This document shows positions 29,771-37,512 of a DNA stretch of 37,512 bases, in pieces (position 1 is the first letter of the stretch; each line of letters opens with the position of its first letter). Made by a program: the position numbers and the translations under genes. Source of the stretch: CAZDVQ01 sp964508975. Its GTDB lineage: Bacteria > Bacteroidota > Bacteroidia > Chitinophagales > Saprospiraceae. The notes under the pieces are model-generated. The model was not told where the DNA came from, did no database searches, and was given only the letters and a program-made list of their open reading frames with translations. The DNA lies in assembly GCA_964508975.1 (NCBI GenBank), contig CAZDVQ010000043.1, positions 1 to 37,512 of the forward strand, written 5' to 3'.

Positions 29771-31069
29771 ATGAAAAGAGTGATGATTTTCCTAGCTTTA
29801 ATTTTACCAAGTAGTTTTTGGGCGCAAGTAAGTTGGCTTACCATCAACAGCAATACCTCCAACGATTTAACCTGTGTACATTTTGTTCGGGGTACTGATA
29901 TCGTGCTTGCGGGTGGTGATAATGCTACTTTGCTTAAATCTCTAGATGCTGGCCTTACTTGGCAAACGGTCAACTTGCCCAACAACAATATGCTTGTGCT
30001 ATCCATTGCTGCAACACATCCCGACACCATCGTTATTGTAACGAGCAGCAGTGCGTCTCCTTTTTCGAATAATGCGGTGTGGGAGTCAACGGATGCCGGG
30101 CAGTCCTGGCATGATATCAGCAATGTGGCCAGCCAATGTTTCCCAGTTGAAGTGACAACCCGTGGGCATGAATTTGTAATCACCGACGCCGGGTGCTTCG
30201 CTTCCCCTTATTTTATTCGGTACAGGGATGGTCAATTGCTCAACAACACCTTTACCAACGGCTTTTTCATGGGTATGGTGCCAGCCAAAACGGTATTCCC
30301 TAGCTCAGACACAGGCTATGCCGTTAGTCGTTCAAGCGGGTTGATCAGCAAGAGTACTGACGGAGGAAATACTTGGTTACCAATATTTTATGGTGATTCA
30401 ACCGCTGAATTTTACGATGTATATTTTGAAGATAACCTGCATGGCTTCGTCGTAGGCAAGGATACATCACAGCTCGCTTGGGCACCAAATATAATTTTTG
30501 AAACGCTAGATGGTGGTCTTACTTGGACCGTGGCCTATGGTTCGTTGTTTGTCACCCCATCGTTGAGGGCGATTGATGGGCTTGGAGGCAACCAAACTAT
30601 CGCTATTGGCAGTTTTGACCAAAACCAGCCTGCAAGCAATGCCTATATCATGACCTACGCACCTGCCTTTAACACTTGGGTAAGTGATAGTGATATTCCT
30701 TTTACCAATAATTATTATTTCCATGACATCGACCACGACGACAATGGCTGCTTTATCATTGTTGGCAACGATGGGCTGATACTACGCCGATGCGATGTTT
30801 TTTCGGCTACAAACTCAGCCGCTGCAATCAGACCTTCTAAAATCTTCCCGAATCCATCTATTGGCCAACTACAGCTCGAGCAGTATGAACAAAAGCTATA
30901 CCCTATTACCGTACAAGTAATTAACATACAAGGCATTATACTAAAAGAGTACAGCTATGAGGAAGCTACTACCCATAGCATTCACTTGGATAAAAGCGGC
31001 GTATACTGTTTAAATGTATACAGCGCTGGCAGACTGGTTCAACAACACAAGTGCATTGTCCAGGAATAG
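29771..31069 (+). CDS. Secreted Asp-box repeat protein with T9SS sorting domain
   Basis: This 432-residue protein has signal MKRVMIFLALILPSSFWAQ. Four Asp-box (BNR-like, SxDxGxxW) motifs follow: SLDAGLTW, STDAGQSW, STDGGNTW and TLDGGLTW, as in beta-propellers of the Ycf48/sialidase type. The C-terminal 75 residues form a type A sorting domain of the type IX secretion system, beginning SKIFPNPSIGQLQLEQ. It is predicted to be exported and released or anchored at the cell surface. Function beyond this is unknown. Confidence 0.88.
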   Translation: MKRVMIFLALILPSSFWAQVSWLTINSNTSNDLTCVHFVRGTDIVLAGGDNATLLKSLDAGLTWQTVNLPNNNMLVLSIAATHPDTIVIVTSSSASPFSNNAVWESTDAGQSWHDISNVASQCFPVEVTTRGHEFVITDAGCFASPYFIRYRDGQLLNNTFTNGFFMGMVPAKTVFPSSDTGYAVSRSSGLISKSTDGGNTWLPIFYGDSTAEFYDVYFEDNLHGFVVGKDTSQLAWAPNIIFETLDGGLTWTVAYGSLFVTPSLRAIDGLGGNQTIAIGSFDQNQPASNAYIMTYAPAFNTWVSDSDIPFTNNYYFHDIDHDDNGCFIIVGNDGLILRRCDVFSATNSAAAIRPSKIFPNPSIGQLQLEQYEQKLYPITVQVINIQGIILKEYSYEEATTHSIHLDKSGVYCLNVYSAGRLVQQHKCIVQE

Positions 31070-31113
31070 TTCCAGTATCCAAGGGGCTAACTGAAAATAA
31101 ATATATAAACTTG

Positions 31114-31258
31114 TTTGGGCACCCCGGTGCAGCGCTTCGCAATGCGAAGCGCTGCACCGTCGCTACGTTGCGCAGCTCGCTATCCGCTCGGCCCTTCGCC
31201 GCGTTGCGGCTCGGTCTGGCCTCCCTCCGGTCGGCCACTGCTCCACATCGCTGGTGCG
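31114..31258 (+). repeat. R element, copy R10
   Basis: It starts TTTGGGCACCCC and ends CACATCGCTGGTGCG. The closing stem is GGCACC/GGTGC (31118-31123 and 31253-31257). The second arm is a 17-bp perfect stem, GGTGCAGCGCTTCGCA with its complement, at about 31125-31157. The core GTCGCTACGTTGCGCAGCTC is conserved and the last hairpin is TGGCC/GGCCA with a larger loop. Confidence 0.85.
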
Positions 31259-31330
31259 ACGTACATGCTTAATAGCGTTCAAAAACACCACAGCTTTGTG
31301 TAATGAAATACAAAACAGTATAGGCTAGTA

Positions 31331-31357
31331 TTGTAAAAGGAATTTACCCTATATTTG
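31331..31357 (+). promoter_or_regulatory. Promoter of the four-helix membrane protein/nuclease pair
   Basis: TTG at 31331-31333, 16 bases, then TATATTTG at 31350-31357, a full TAnnTTTG match. The ATG follows 17 bases later, supporting that start over an upstream GTG at 31357, which would be upstream of or at the transcription start. Confidence 0.6.
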
Positions 31358-31374
31358 TGGCAAACATAAATTTT

Positions 31375-31833
31375 ATGCAAGGTTCTTATTTCAACACCCT
31401 TAGGATTATACATTTGGCCATGCTCATGGGGCAAGTAACGCTAGTTGCGCTGTCGTACCTTTTGTTTTTGAAAGATGCTGAGTTTGCCTTGAATACGGAC
31501 AATATGATTTTTTTCATAGTCCCCATTTTGGTAATTAGCCTGATAAGCGCTAGCTCCATGGTGTACAAAAGATTGATCAGCAAGCTGAATATGGAACCTG
31601 ATTTCAACTTGCGCTTAAATCAATATCGCGTGGCCAATCTTGTACGCTGGGCCATGATTGAAGGTGGAACCTTGGCCAGCGTTATCCTGAGCATCGCATA
31701 TAAAAATATGCTTTTCATGCCTTTTGCAGGGCTTTTGATTGTAGTATTCGTGCTATTAGGCACCTCTAAAGCTAAGATGGCCCGGGAGGTTGAGTTCACA
31801 CAAGAAGAGTTGAACCAACTTGAATTTGTGTAA
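31375..31833 (+). CDS. Small four-helix membrane protein, unknown function
   Basis: This 152-residue protein has four predicted membrane helices: about 10-30, 43-63, 90-110 and 115-133. No catalytic motif is recognised. The end (REVEFTQEELNQLEFV) is acidic. It is encoded 5 bp before the nuclease-like gene and shares a promoter with it, so the two are probably made together. Whether they act together is unknown. Confidence 0.75.
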   Translation: MQGSYFNTLRIIHLAMLMGQVTLVALSYLLFLKDAEFALNTDNMIFFIVPILVISLISASSMVYKRLISKLNMEPDFNLRLNQYRVANLVRWAMIEGGTLASVILSIAYKNMLFMPFAGLLIVVFVLLGTSKAKMAREVEFTQEELNQLEFV

Positions 31834-31838
31834 ACCTG

Positions 31839-34619
31839 ATGGAGCTAATCAAACTACATTTTGGCTGGGAATTCGACGAGCAGGTTTACCCAGGGCCTGC
31901 CGCTGCCGATGCACAAACCCGCTTTGTTGGCCCGGAAAAATGCCTCGGCCTGCTGGAGCAATACATGGGTCTGTTTTTTAGCCAGCGTAATGCATTTTTG
32001 CGGGTTGAAGCTTACCGGCAAAACTTGCGGAAGCACCTAGCCCTAGAGCCCGATGCTTTTTTTGCGCGCTCCTTTGAGGCTGACCCTTTGGCCAGTGCCA
32101 AGTTGTTGCTGGCCTATCGCGACGAGTTGGCGCTCTCTACCTGGAACTTTGAGCCAGAGGGCGATATGCCTCCACGCTTGTTGAGCCTTGCCGCCGTGGA
32201 ACAGATTAGCCGCGACGATGTGAGCTTGAGTCTACCAGACGGTTTTGCCGACCGATTCGTACGCGTTGAACAAGAACTCAGTTTGCACGAGTTGCCTATA
32301 GAAGCTATTGTACTCAATGAAGCCATAGACTTTTACCCGCCACACTGGCAACGAATGTTCCAAAAACTAGCTGCCAAGGGTATTCAACTATCCATCATGG
32401 CTGATGAAATACCTAACCCCACTAGCGACTTAGATTACTTCAAGGCCTATGTAAATAAAGCCTTACCCAAGGATTTTAAACCCAGTGTAAAGGGGGATGA
32501 AAGTATTGTCGTACTGCGGGCAGCCCGAGAATCGGCAGCCGCGGGATGGCTGGCTAAAGCCCTACTCGACAGCCCTGATTTTAACCCCTTATTGCTGGTT
32601 CCTGATAAAGACCGGGCTGTTGACGTGGCCCTTTATCAAGAAAGTTTACCCAGCCTAGGCATACAATCCGCCTCGTTGGCGCGGCCTACACAACAGCTCT
32701 TGAAGTTGATACCCACCTTCCTGTGGAACCCCGTTGACCCACATAAGATGCTGGAATTTGTGTCGTTACCCCAAAAGCCACTCGACAACAACCTAGCCTA
32801 CGCTATTGCTACTGCCATAGCCGACAAACCCGGCATGAACAGCGATGTGTGGATTGCGCGTGTGTATGGGTTCCTGCGCAACCTGGAAGATGAAGCCAAA
32901 GAAGATGCCGCCAAGGTTAAAGCGTTCAAAGCCATTGAAGCCCAATATAATTTCTGGTTTAGGCGACGTCGGCATGCGGCCAAATCGGCCATCCCTGTAA
33001 CGGAGGTGGCCGAGGTTTACCAGTACTTGCGCAGTTGGGCTCTTGAACAAGCCAACAGCTTGGAGCTGGACAAAAAGCGTACGGAATCAGAGCGCCGGAA
33101 AGTTATCATCAAGAAGCAGCAGCAAGCCATGCAGGTGCTGGCCGATCAATCGGACCGCGTGGTAAAACTACTCTTGAGCCTCCCCGATGATGAGACGAGA
33201 ATCAGCAACTTGCAATTAGAACGGATTATCCGGATGGTGTACGAGCCCTCATCGGTAAAATTCAGGGAAGAAGAACTGGACCACCTCCCCGTGATACATC
33301 GCACGGGCGCATTGAGCGGCAAAACCAACAACCTAGTTTGGTGGAACTTCGTAGATAAAGGCAGTCAAGTGAGTGCTAGCAAATGGTATAGCGATGAGCT
33401 GAGTTGGCTCCAAGCCAGGGGCTGTACCTTTGAGAACAGCCAAACACAAGCCGATCGTATGCTTTGGCTGCGCATTATGCCCATTAACCGTTGTAGCCAA
33501 CGCATGGTGTTGGTGATACCTGAAAGCATAGTAGGGCAAGCCGTAAACCCGCATCCACTACTCGGCGATTTGTACGCCTGCTTTGGTGAAGATGCGGTAA
33601 ACCATCAACTTAGTTTTACCATTGACGAGCATGGCGCCAAGCAACCTACTTTTTTGCAATCCCCTAAGCATGAACAACTAGCACTTCAACTCCTGAGTCC
33701 TCCCGAACCATGGTTGCAGATACCCGACACTACCTTGTTTAAACCCAGAGAAGAAGAATCGTACTCGAGTTTAAGCCAGATATTTTACTACCCTTACCAA
33801 TGGGTATTCCGGCATCAGGCCAACATCAAGGCCATTTCGACTTTGCAAATCACCAAAGAATCAACCTTGCTGGGTAACTTAGCGCACAAGCTATTCGAGA
33901 TGATGTTCAAGGAACGGCTTGACTGGGACAAGGATAGCCTACTGGCCTGGATTGACGCCAACATCGACGGCTTACTAGAGCGTGAAGGGTCTATCCTTTT
34001 GCTGTATGGCCGTGAGCCAGAGCGTGCCTCCTTTGTACAACGCATGAAACGCTCGGCCTGGACCTTAATTTATGCCCTTCAAAGCGATGGCTGGACCGTA
34101 AAGGCTACCGAGCAAGAATTGTCCGGGCATTTTGCTGATACAAAGATCAAGGGCTATGCCGACTTAGTGCTGGTGAATGCCAAAGGCGAGTTGGCCATCC
34201 TCGACCTCAAATGGTCTGGTAAAACATACCGCAGCAAGGAAATCAAGCAAAAGGAAGATTTACAACTCTGTATTTATTCCAGGTTGGTCCAGGGCGGCAT
34301 GGGCTGGGCACACACCGCCTATTTCTTAATTGAAAGCGGAACTATCCTGGCACGAAATAACCTGGCGTTTTCAAGTGCGGTAGCTGTCAGCCCCGAAGAT
34401 GACCCCGTGTTGGTATACCAAGAGCTATGGCAAAAAATGGAACGTACCTACCGCTGGCGGATGGCACAAATCAAAGCCGGTAAAATAGAAATACGCACCG
34501 AACACACTATCAAACGCTTAGATGAAGCGGGCGATTTGGCCATTGAAGAAATGCTCCAATTGCTGGATATGAAGCGAGAATCATCCAAATACGATGATTA
34601 CAGCGTGCTGGTGCAATAG
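31839..34619 (+). CDS. AddB-like PD-(D/E)XK nuclease-family protein
   Basis: This 926-residue protein has a C-terminal PD-(D/E)XK nuclease domain: the helix GNLAHKLFEMMF (about 678-690), the catalytic strands KGYADLVLVNAKGELAILDL with KW next (about 769-791, D and K visible) and LQLCIYSRL (about 807). The preceding two thirds resemble the degenerate helicase half of AddB/RexB: AIVLNEAIDFYPPHWQRMF, and VLRAARESAAAGWLAKALLD. No Walker A (GxGKT/S) is seen, and the cysteines that hold the Fe-S cluster in AddB are missing (SQIFYYPYQWVFRH). A double-strand-break repair or DNA-degrading role is likely. No AddA partner is in the window. Confidence 0.8.
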   Translation: MELIKLHFGWEFDEQVYPGPAAADAQTRFVGPEKCLGLLEQYMGLFFSQRNAFLRVEAYRQNLRKHLALEPDAFFARSFEADPLASAKLLLAYRDELALSTWNFEPEGDMPPRLLSLAAVEQISRDDVSLSLPDGFADRFVRVEQELSLHELPIEAIVLNEAIDFYPPHWQRMFQKLAAKGIQLSIMADEIPNPTSDLDYFKAYVNKALPKDFKPSVKGDESIVVLRAARESAAAGWLAKALLDSPDFNPLLLVPDKDRAVDVALYQESLPSLGIQSASLARPTQQLLKLIPTFLWNPVDPHKMLEFVSLPQKPLDNNLAYAIATAIADKPGMNSDVWIARVYGFLRNLEDEAKEDAAKVKAFKAIEAQYNFWFRRRRHAAKSAIPVTEVAEVYQYLRSWALEQANSLELDKKRTESERRKVIIKKQQQAMQVLADQSDRVVKLLLSLPDDETRISNLQLERIIRMVYEPSSVKFREEELDHLPVIHRTGALSGKTNNLVWWNFVDKGSQVSASKWYSDELSWLQARGCTFENSQTQADRMLWLRIMPINRCSQRMVLVIPESIVGQAVNPHPLLGDLYACFGEDAVNHQLSFTIDEHGAKQPTFLQSPKHEQLALQLLSPPEPWLQIPDTTLFKPREEESYSSLSQIFYYPYQWVFRHQANIKAISTLQITKESTLLGNLAHKLFEMMFKERLDWDKDSLLAWIDANIDGLLEREGSILLLYGREPERASFVQRMKRSAWTLIYALQSDGWTVKATEQELSGHFADTKIKGYADLVLVNAKGELAILDLKWSGKTYRSKEIKQKEDLQLCIYSRLVQGGMGWAHTAYFLIESGTILARNNLAFSSAVAVSPEDDPVLVYQELWQKMERTYRWRMAQIKAGKIEIRTEHTIKRLDEAGDLAIEEMLQLLDMKRESSKYDDYSVLVQ

Positions 34620-34653
34620 CCTGGACACAACTGCTTACCAGCGATGATTGGGA

Positions 34654-34782
34654 TTTGGGCGCCCCGGCCTACGGCCGTCGGGCTGTGCGCGGGGTCGCGT
34701 TGCTCCGTGCTTCTGAGCCGCGAAGCATCGCGGCTCTACGGCGCACCCGCGCTGCGCGCGGCCGCTCCCATCCCTGGCGCGG
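34654..34782 (+). repeat. R element, copy R11
   Basis: It starts TTTGGGCGCCCCGGCC and ends CCCATCCCTGGCGCG. The second arm is CCGGCC-TAC-GGCCG. The middle holds an extra stem AGCCGCG/CGCGGCT, and the last hairpin is CCGCGC-TGC-GCGCGG. It ends 2 bp from the stop codon of the enoyl-CoA hydratase gene and 34 bp after the nuclease gene. Confidence 0.8.
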
Positions 34783-34784
34783 CC

Positions 34785-35570
34785 CTAGTTACCCTTAAAC
34801 TCCGGCTTGCGTTTTTCCAAGAAAGCAGCAGCGCCTTCTTTGAAGTCCTCCGTTGCAACACAGTTGGCAAATTCAGTTACTTCCTGTTGGAAACCATTGC
34901 CTTCAGTGTTAAAATAGGCATTTACACATTCAATCACCTTAGCTACAGCAACGGGGCCTTTGGTGGCGATTTTTTCAATGATTTCTTTAGCTTTGGCTAC
35001 TTCTTCGCCCACGGGAACAACATGGTTGGCCAAACCTAAACGGTAGGCTTCATTAGCGTCAATCATGTCGCAGGTAAGCATCAATTCAAGGGCCTTTGAC
35101 TTGCCGATGTATTGGATAAGGCGTTGTGTGCCACCATAGCCTGGGATAATACCCAAGTTAACTTCTGGCTGACCAAATCTAGCTTTTTCGCCGGCGATGC
35201 GCATATGGCAGGCCATGGCCAACTCGCAGCCACCACCTAGTGCGAAACCGTTTACAGCCGCAATAACTGGTTTGGGAAAGCGTTCGATGAGGAAAAAAAT
35301 ATCATGGCCACGCTGCGCCATTTCTTGTCCGCTCAGTTTATCCTTGATTCCGGTAAATTCTGATATATCAGCTCCGGCAACAAAGGCCTTTTCGCCTGCA
35401 CCGGTTAAAATGATGCCTTTGAGCTCGGTCATTTCAGCTGCATGGCTGCCAAATAGATGGGCCAGCTCTCGCATGGTTTGCTGGTTAAGCGCATTGAGGG
35501 CTTGTGGGCGATTCAGGGTAACGACTAAAATGCCGTTATCGTTTTGCAAAAGTAAATTTTGGTATTCCAT
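34785..35570 (-). CDS. Enoyl-CoA hydratase/isomerase family protein
   Basis: This 261-residue crotonase-fold enzyme starts at ATG 35570 (the frame is open to 35603, but this would precede the promoter). The first oxyanion-hole strand has GAGEKAFVAGADI, and the second GFALGGGCELAMAC with the catalytic Glu of GGGCE. PEVNLGIIPGYGGTQRL carries the second Glu. Both glutamates present in true hydratases are seen, so hydration of 2-enoyl-CoA in fatty-acid or butyrate-type metabolism is likely. It is monocistronic, divergent from the amine oxidase gene. Confidence 0.9.
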   Translation of the reverse strand: MEYQNLLLQNDNGILVVTLNRPQALNALNQQTMRELAHLFGSHAAEMTELKGIILTGAGEKAFVAGADISEFTGIKDKLSGQEMAQRGHDIFFLIERFPKPVIAAVNGFALGGGCELAMACHMRIAGEKARFGQPEVNLGIIPGYGGTQRLIQYIGKSKALELMLTCDMIDANEAYRLGLANHVVPVGEEVAKAKEIIEKIATKGPVAVAKVIECVNAYFNTEGNGFQQEVTEFANCVATEDFKEGAAAFLEKRKPEFKGN

Positions 35571-35599
35571 GTACTTGGTTTTGGGCGTTACAAGATGCC

Positions 35600-35608
35600 G
35601 CAAAGGTA
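35600..35608 (-). promoter_or_regulatory. -7 box (TACCTTTGC) for the enoyl-CoA hydratase
   Basis: The minus-strand TACCTTTGC matches TAnnTTTG about 30 bp before ATG 35570. It supports choosing that start. Confidence 0.5.
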
Positions 35609-35628
35609 GTTATATTGTAGATTTTCTG

Positions 35629-35637
35629 CATCTTTGC
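35629..35637 (+). promoter_or_regulatory. Weak -7 box (CATCTTTGC) for the amine oxidase
   Basis: CATCTTTG differs from TAnnTTTG at the first base and lies 23 bp before the ATG at 35660. It faces away from the hydratase promoter 20 bp to the left. Confidence 0.4.
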
Positions 35638-35659
35638 CTTGCTTTAAACTATAAAAACT

Positions 35660-37015
35660 ATGCTCCGCAGAACCTTCATCAAAGATGCCCTCACCGGCTT
35701 ACCCATCCTCGTTTTAGCCCCTTCTGTACTCGCTAGTGGCTGTCGGCCCAGTGCAAACCCTGCCGATAGAACCGTTGTGGTGATAGGTGCGGGAATAGCT
35801 GGCTTAGCCGCCGCTAAAAAATTACACGATATGGGCTTCAAGGTCAGTGTGTTGGAGTCGCAAGACAAAGTGGGTGGCCGGCTTCGATCCAACCGGAGCC
35901 TAGGCATTGCATTCGATGAAGGTGCTAGCTGGATTCATGGCGTTGACGGTAACCCCATCACTAGCCTCGCCCAACAAGCCGGCATGAACACTTTCCATAC
36001 CGATGACGCAAGTATTCTATCCTATGACCAAGGCGGTGCATTACGCAATGCCAACGTGTATCAAACAGCAGAAGACGAACTATACGACATCCTGGAAAGC
36101 ATGATGAGCCAGGGCAGCGCAACACAAAGCTTTCAAACCGTATTCAACAATCTCTACCCTGCCAGGGTTAACGACAGGCTCTGGAAGTTTTTACTTTCCA
36201 CCTACGTAACCTTTGACACGGGCGACCTAGATAACCTGTCTTCGCTACTCTACAACGAGGGCGAAGAATACGGAGGTCTAGAAAAAATAGCCACCAACGG
36301 CTATGATACCATTCCAAACTATTTGGCCAACGGCCTCAATGTTCAGTTAAACCAACGCGTTTCGGCTATCAATTACAGTGGCGAAAAAGTTATCGTTACC
36401 CATAACGGCCTAAATACTGAGGCCGATCACGTTATCGTGACTGTACCCTTGGGCGTACTAAAAAACAACAGCATCAGCTTCTCCCCTAGCCTACCTGCAT
36501 ATAAACAAACGGCCATCCAAAAGCTTGGCATGAGCTGCGTAAACAAGTTCTTACTGCAGTGGAACAACACCTTCTGGGATGATGTGCAGTACATCTCCTA
36601 CACGCCTGACACCCCCGATAAGTTCAATTACTTTGTCAATGTCAATAAGTTCCATCCTGGCTCAAACGCCCTGATGACCTTTGCCTACGCCGACTACGCC
36701 CGTCAAACCGAAACGATGAGCGATGCCCAAATTATCGCCGAAATCATGGTTCACCTGCGCGATGCTTACGGTAGCAGCATTCCCGATCCTAGCCACTTGT
36801 TGCGCACCAGATGGGCCAGCAACGAAAATGCATTTGGGGCCTACTCTTATACCGCCGTGGGCAGCGAAATGTATCATTTCGAAGATCTCGCCGAGGCCAT
36901 TGACGACAAGGTCTTCTTCGCTGGCGAACATACCGAGGTTGACTATTTCTCTACCGCACACGGGGCTTACCTCAGCGGTATACGCGAAGCAGATAAAATT
37001 ATTGACTTGTTGTAA
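35660..37015 (+). CDS. FAD-dependent amine oxidase, Tat-exported lipoprotein
   Basis: This 451-residue flavoprotein has a twin-arginine signal with lipobox (MLRRTFIKDALTGLPILVLA, then PSVLASGC, Cys about 28). The FAD-binding Rossmann motif is VVVIGAGIAGLAAAKKLHDM and the GG doublet VGGRLRSN. GASWIHGVDGNPI is a monoamine oxidase/polyamine oxidase hallmark, and FFAGEHTEVDYFSTAHGAYLSGIREA is the C-terminal flavin motif. It probably oxidises primary or polyamines at the outer face of the cytoplasmic membrane, exported folded with its cofactor. The substrate is not predictable. It is monocistronic. Confidence 0.9.
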   Translation: MLRRTFIKDALTGLPILVLAPSVLASGCRPSANPADRTVVVIGAGIAGLAAAKKLHDMGFKVSVLESQDKVGGRLRSNRSLGIAFDEGASWIHGVDGNPITSLAQQAGMNTFHTDDASILSYDQGGALRNANVYQTAEDELYDILESMMSQGSATQSFQTVFNNLYPARVNDRLWKFLLSTYVTFDTGDLDNLSSLLYNEGEEYGGLEKIATNGYDTIPNYLANGLNVQLNQRVSAINYSGEKVIVTHNGLNTEADHVIVTVPLGVLKNNSISFSPSLPAYKQTAIQKLGMSCVNKFLLQWNNTFWDDVQYISYTPDTPDKFNYFVNVNKFHPGSNALMTFAYADYARQTETMSDAQIIAEIMVHLRDAYGSSIPDPSHLLRTRWASNENAFGAYSYTAVGSEMYHFEDLAEAIDDKVFFAGEHTEVDYFSTAHGAYLSGIREADKIIDLL

Positions 37016-37084
37016 TTCAAACATGGTGTAGGTGTTTCAAAAACAACGTCGCGAAAAGCTGTTTTGCGGCTTAAACCCGAATGC

Positions 37085-37512
37085 CTATAACTTCACAAAG
37101 GCAAGCACTTGACCATCAAGGCGGACAAAATACCGGCCAGCAGGCAAACCCTCGGTTGAAACGGCTTGCTTTTCAGCCTGGATGCTGCCACTCAACACCT
37201 TTTGACCGTATAAATCTACCACGTCATATGTCTTGCCAAGCTGGGTTGTCGAGCTTTTTATATACAGCATGGATTGCGTTGGATTAGGGTACAACAGTGC
37301 CGCTTGTCCTATAGCACTTTCCTCAACAGCTGTTACGTTGATACAATTGGCCCCATTGCACCAAATCTGTTTGAGGTTGGTCATTTCGTACATATTGTTG
37401 CGGTTGGAAACCTGCTGCCATTTGGCCAAAATATCCGCGTACGAATCGGTTACAATATTCACCCGCACATTGTTGGGGTACACTGAAATCAAGCCCCAGC
37501 CCCACATGTTGA
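37085..37512 (-). CDS. C-terminal part of a T9SS-secreted protein (5' end beyond window)
   Basis: At least 142 residues are visible, continuing past the window edge. The last 75 residues are a type A sorting domain of the type IX secretion system: ALLYPNPTQSMLYIKSSTTQ, VVDLYGQKVLSGSIQAEKQA and LPAGRYFVRLDGQVLAFVKL at the end. The upstream part (SVYPNNVRVNIVTDSYADIL) has no recognised fold and lacks a signal because the start is outside the window. Cargo function is unknown. Confidence 0.85.
   Translation of the reverse strand, partial: NMWGWGLISVYPNNVRVNIVTDSYADILAKWQQVSNRNNMYEMTNLKQIWCNGANCINVTAVEESAIGQAALLYPNPTQSMLYIKSSTTQLGKTYDVVDLYGQKVLSGSIQAEKQAVSTEGLPAGRYFVRLDGQVLAFVKL

Overview
The window comes from a chromosome of a Bacteroidota bacterium, probably on the Sphingobacteriales/Chitinophagales side. 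The signs are two secreted proteins with type IX secretion C-terminal sorting domains, a CarboxypepD_reg/plug/barrel outer-membrane receptor, families typical of the phylum (DUF4270, DUF4290, DUF4296, a short 'glycogen/starch synthase'), and TAnnTTTG-type promoter boxes. No rRNA, tRNA, CRISPR array, prophage or classical defence island was seen. The protein genes are mostly housekeeping and envelope genes. The unusual part is the intergenic DNA.

Layout. 1-506: repeat-rich, no gene. 507-2203 (-): a membrane glycosyltransferase translationally coupled to an ECF sigma factor. 2230-3877 (+): tgt and a DUF4296 lipoprotein. 3880-4165: a complete MITE with target duplication. 4170-4905 (-): a DUF2256 mini-protein and an SRPBCC protein. 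5292-8102 (+): a TonB-receptor-like barrel protein. 8549-18118 (-): fsa, purE, purK, an RluA-type pseudouridine synthase, murA, DUF4290, glmS, DUF4270 and a starch-synthase-like protein. 18458-20902 (+): rfaE2, DUF423, DUF1571 and a DUF1826-like gene. 21336-23231: an IS1182-family insertion sequence in a mirror-symmetric repeat nest. 23783-27786 (+): a giant AsmA protein and a glycosyltransferase. 27765-28508 (-): a membrane TPR protein. 28641-34619 (+): an AraC regulator, an Asp-box/T9SS protein, a four-helix membrane protein and an AddB-like nuclease. 34785-35570 (-): an enoyl-CoA hydratase. 35660-37015 (+): an amine oxidase. 37085-37512 (-): the 3' end of another T9SS cargo gene.

How genes work together. 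glmS and murA make and commit UDP-GlcNAc to peptidoglycan, rfaE2 activates heptose for lipopolysaccharide, and the two family-2 glycosyltransferases and the AsmA protein also belong to the envelope. purE and purK are consecutive steps of purine synthesis.

Main discovery candidate. Eleven copies (called R1-R11 here; 104-164 nt; about one per 3.4 kb) of a dispersed element occupy most larger intergenic gaps, in either orientation. Each begins TTTGGGC and ends near GCGC/ACGC/GTGC. Its closing stem and two internal hairpins keep pairing while the bases change between copies. That is compensatory covariation, the mark of selection or a mobility mechanism acting on a folded nucleic acid. Two other repeat families in the window (the MITE core and the sequences flanking the IS) show the same pattern of a conserved frame with a swapped hairpin.
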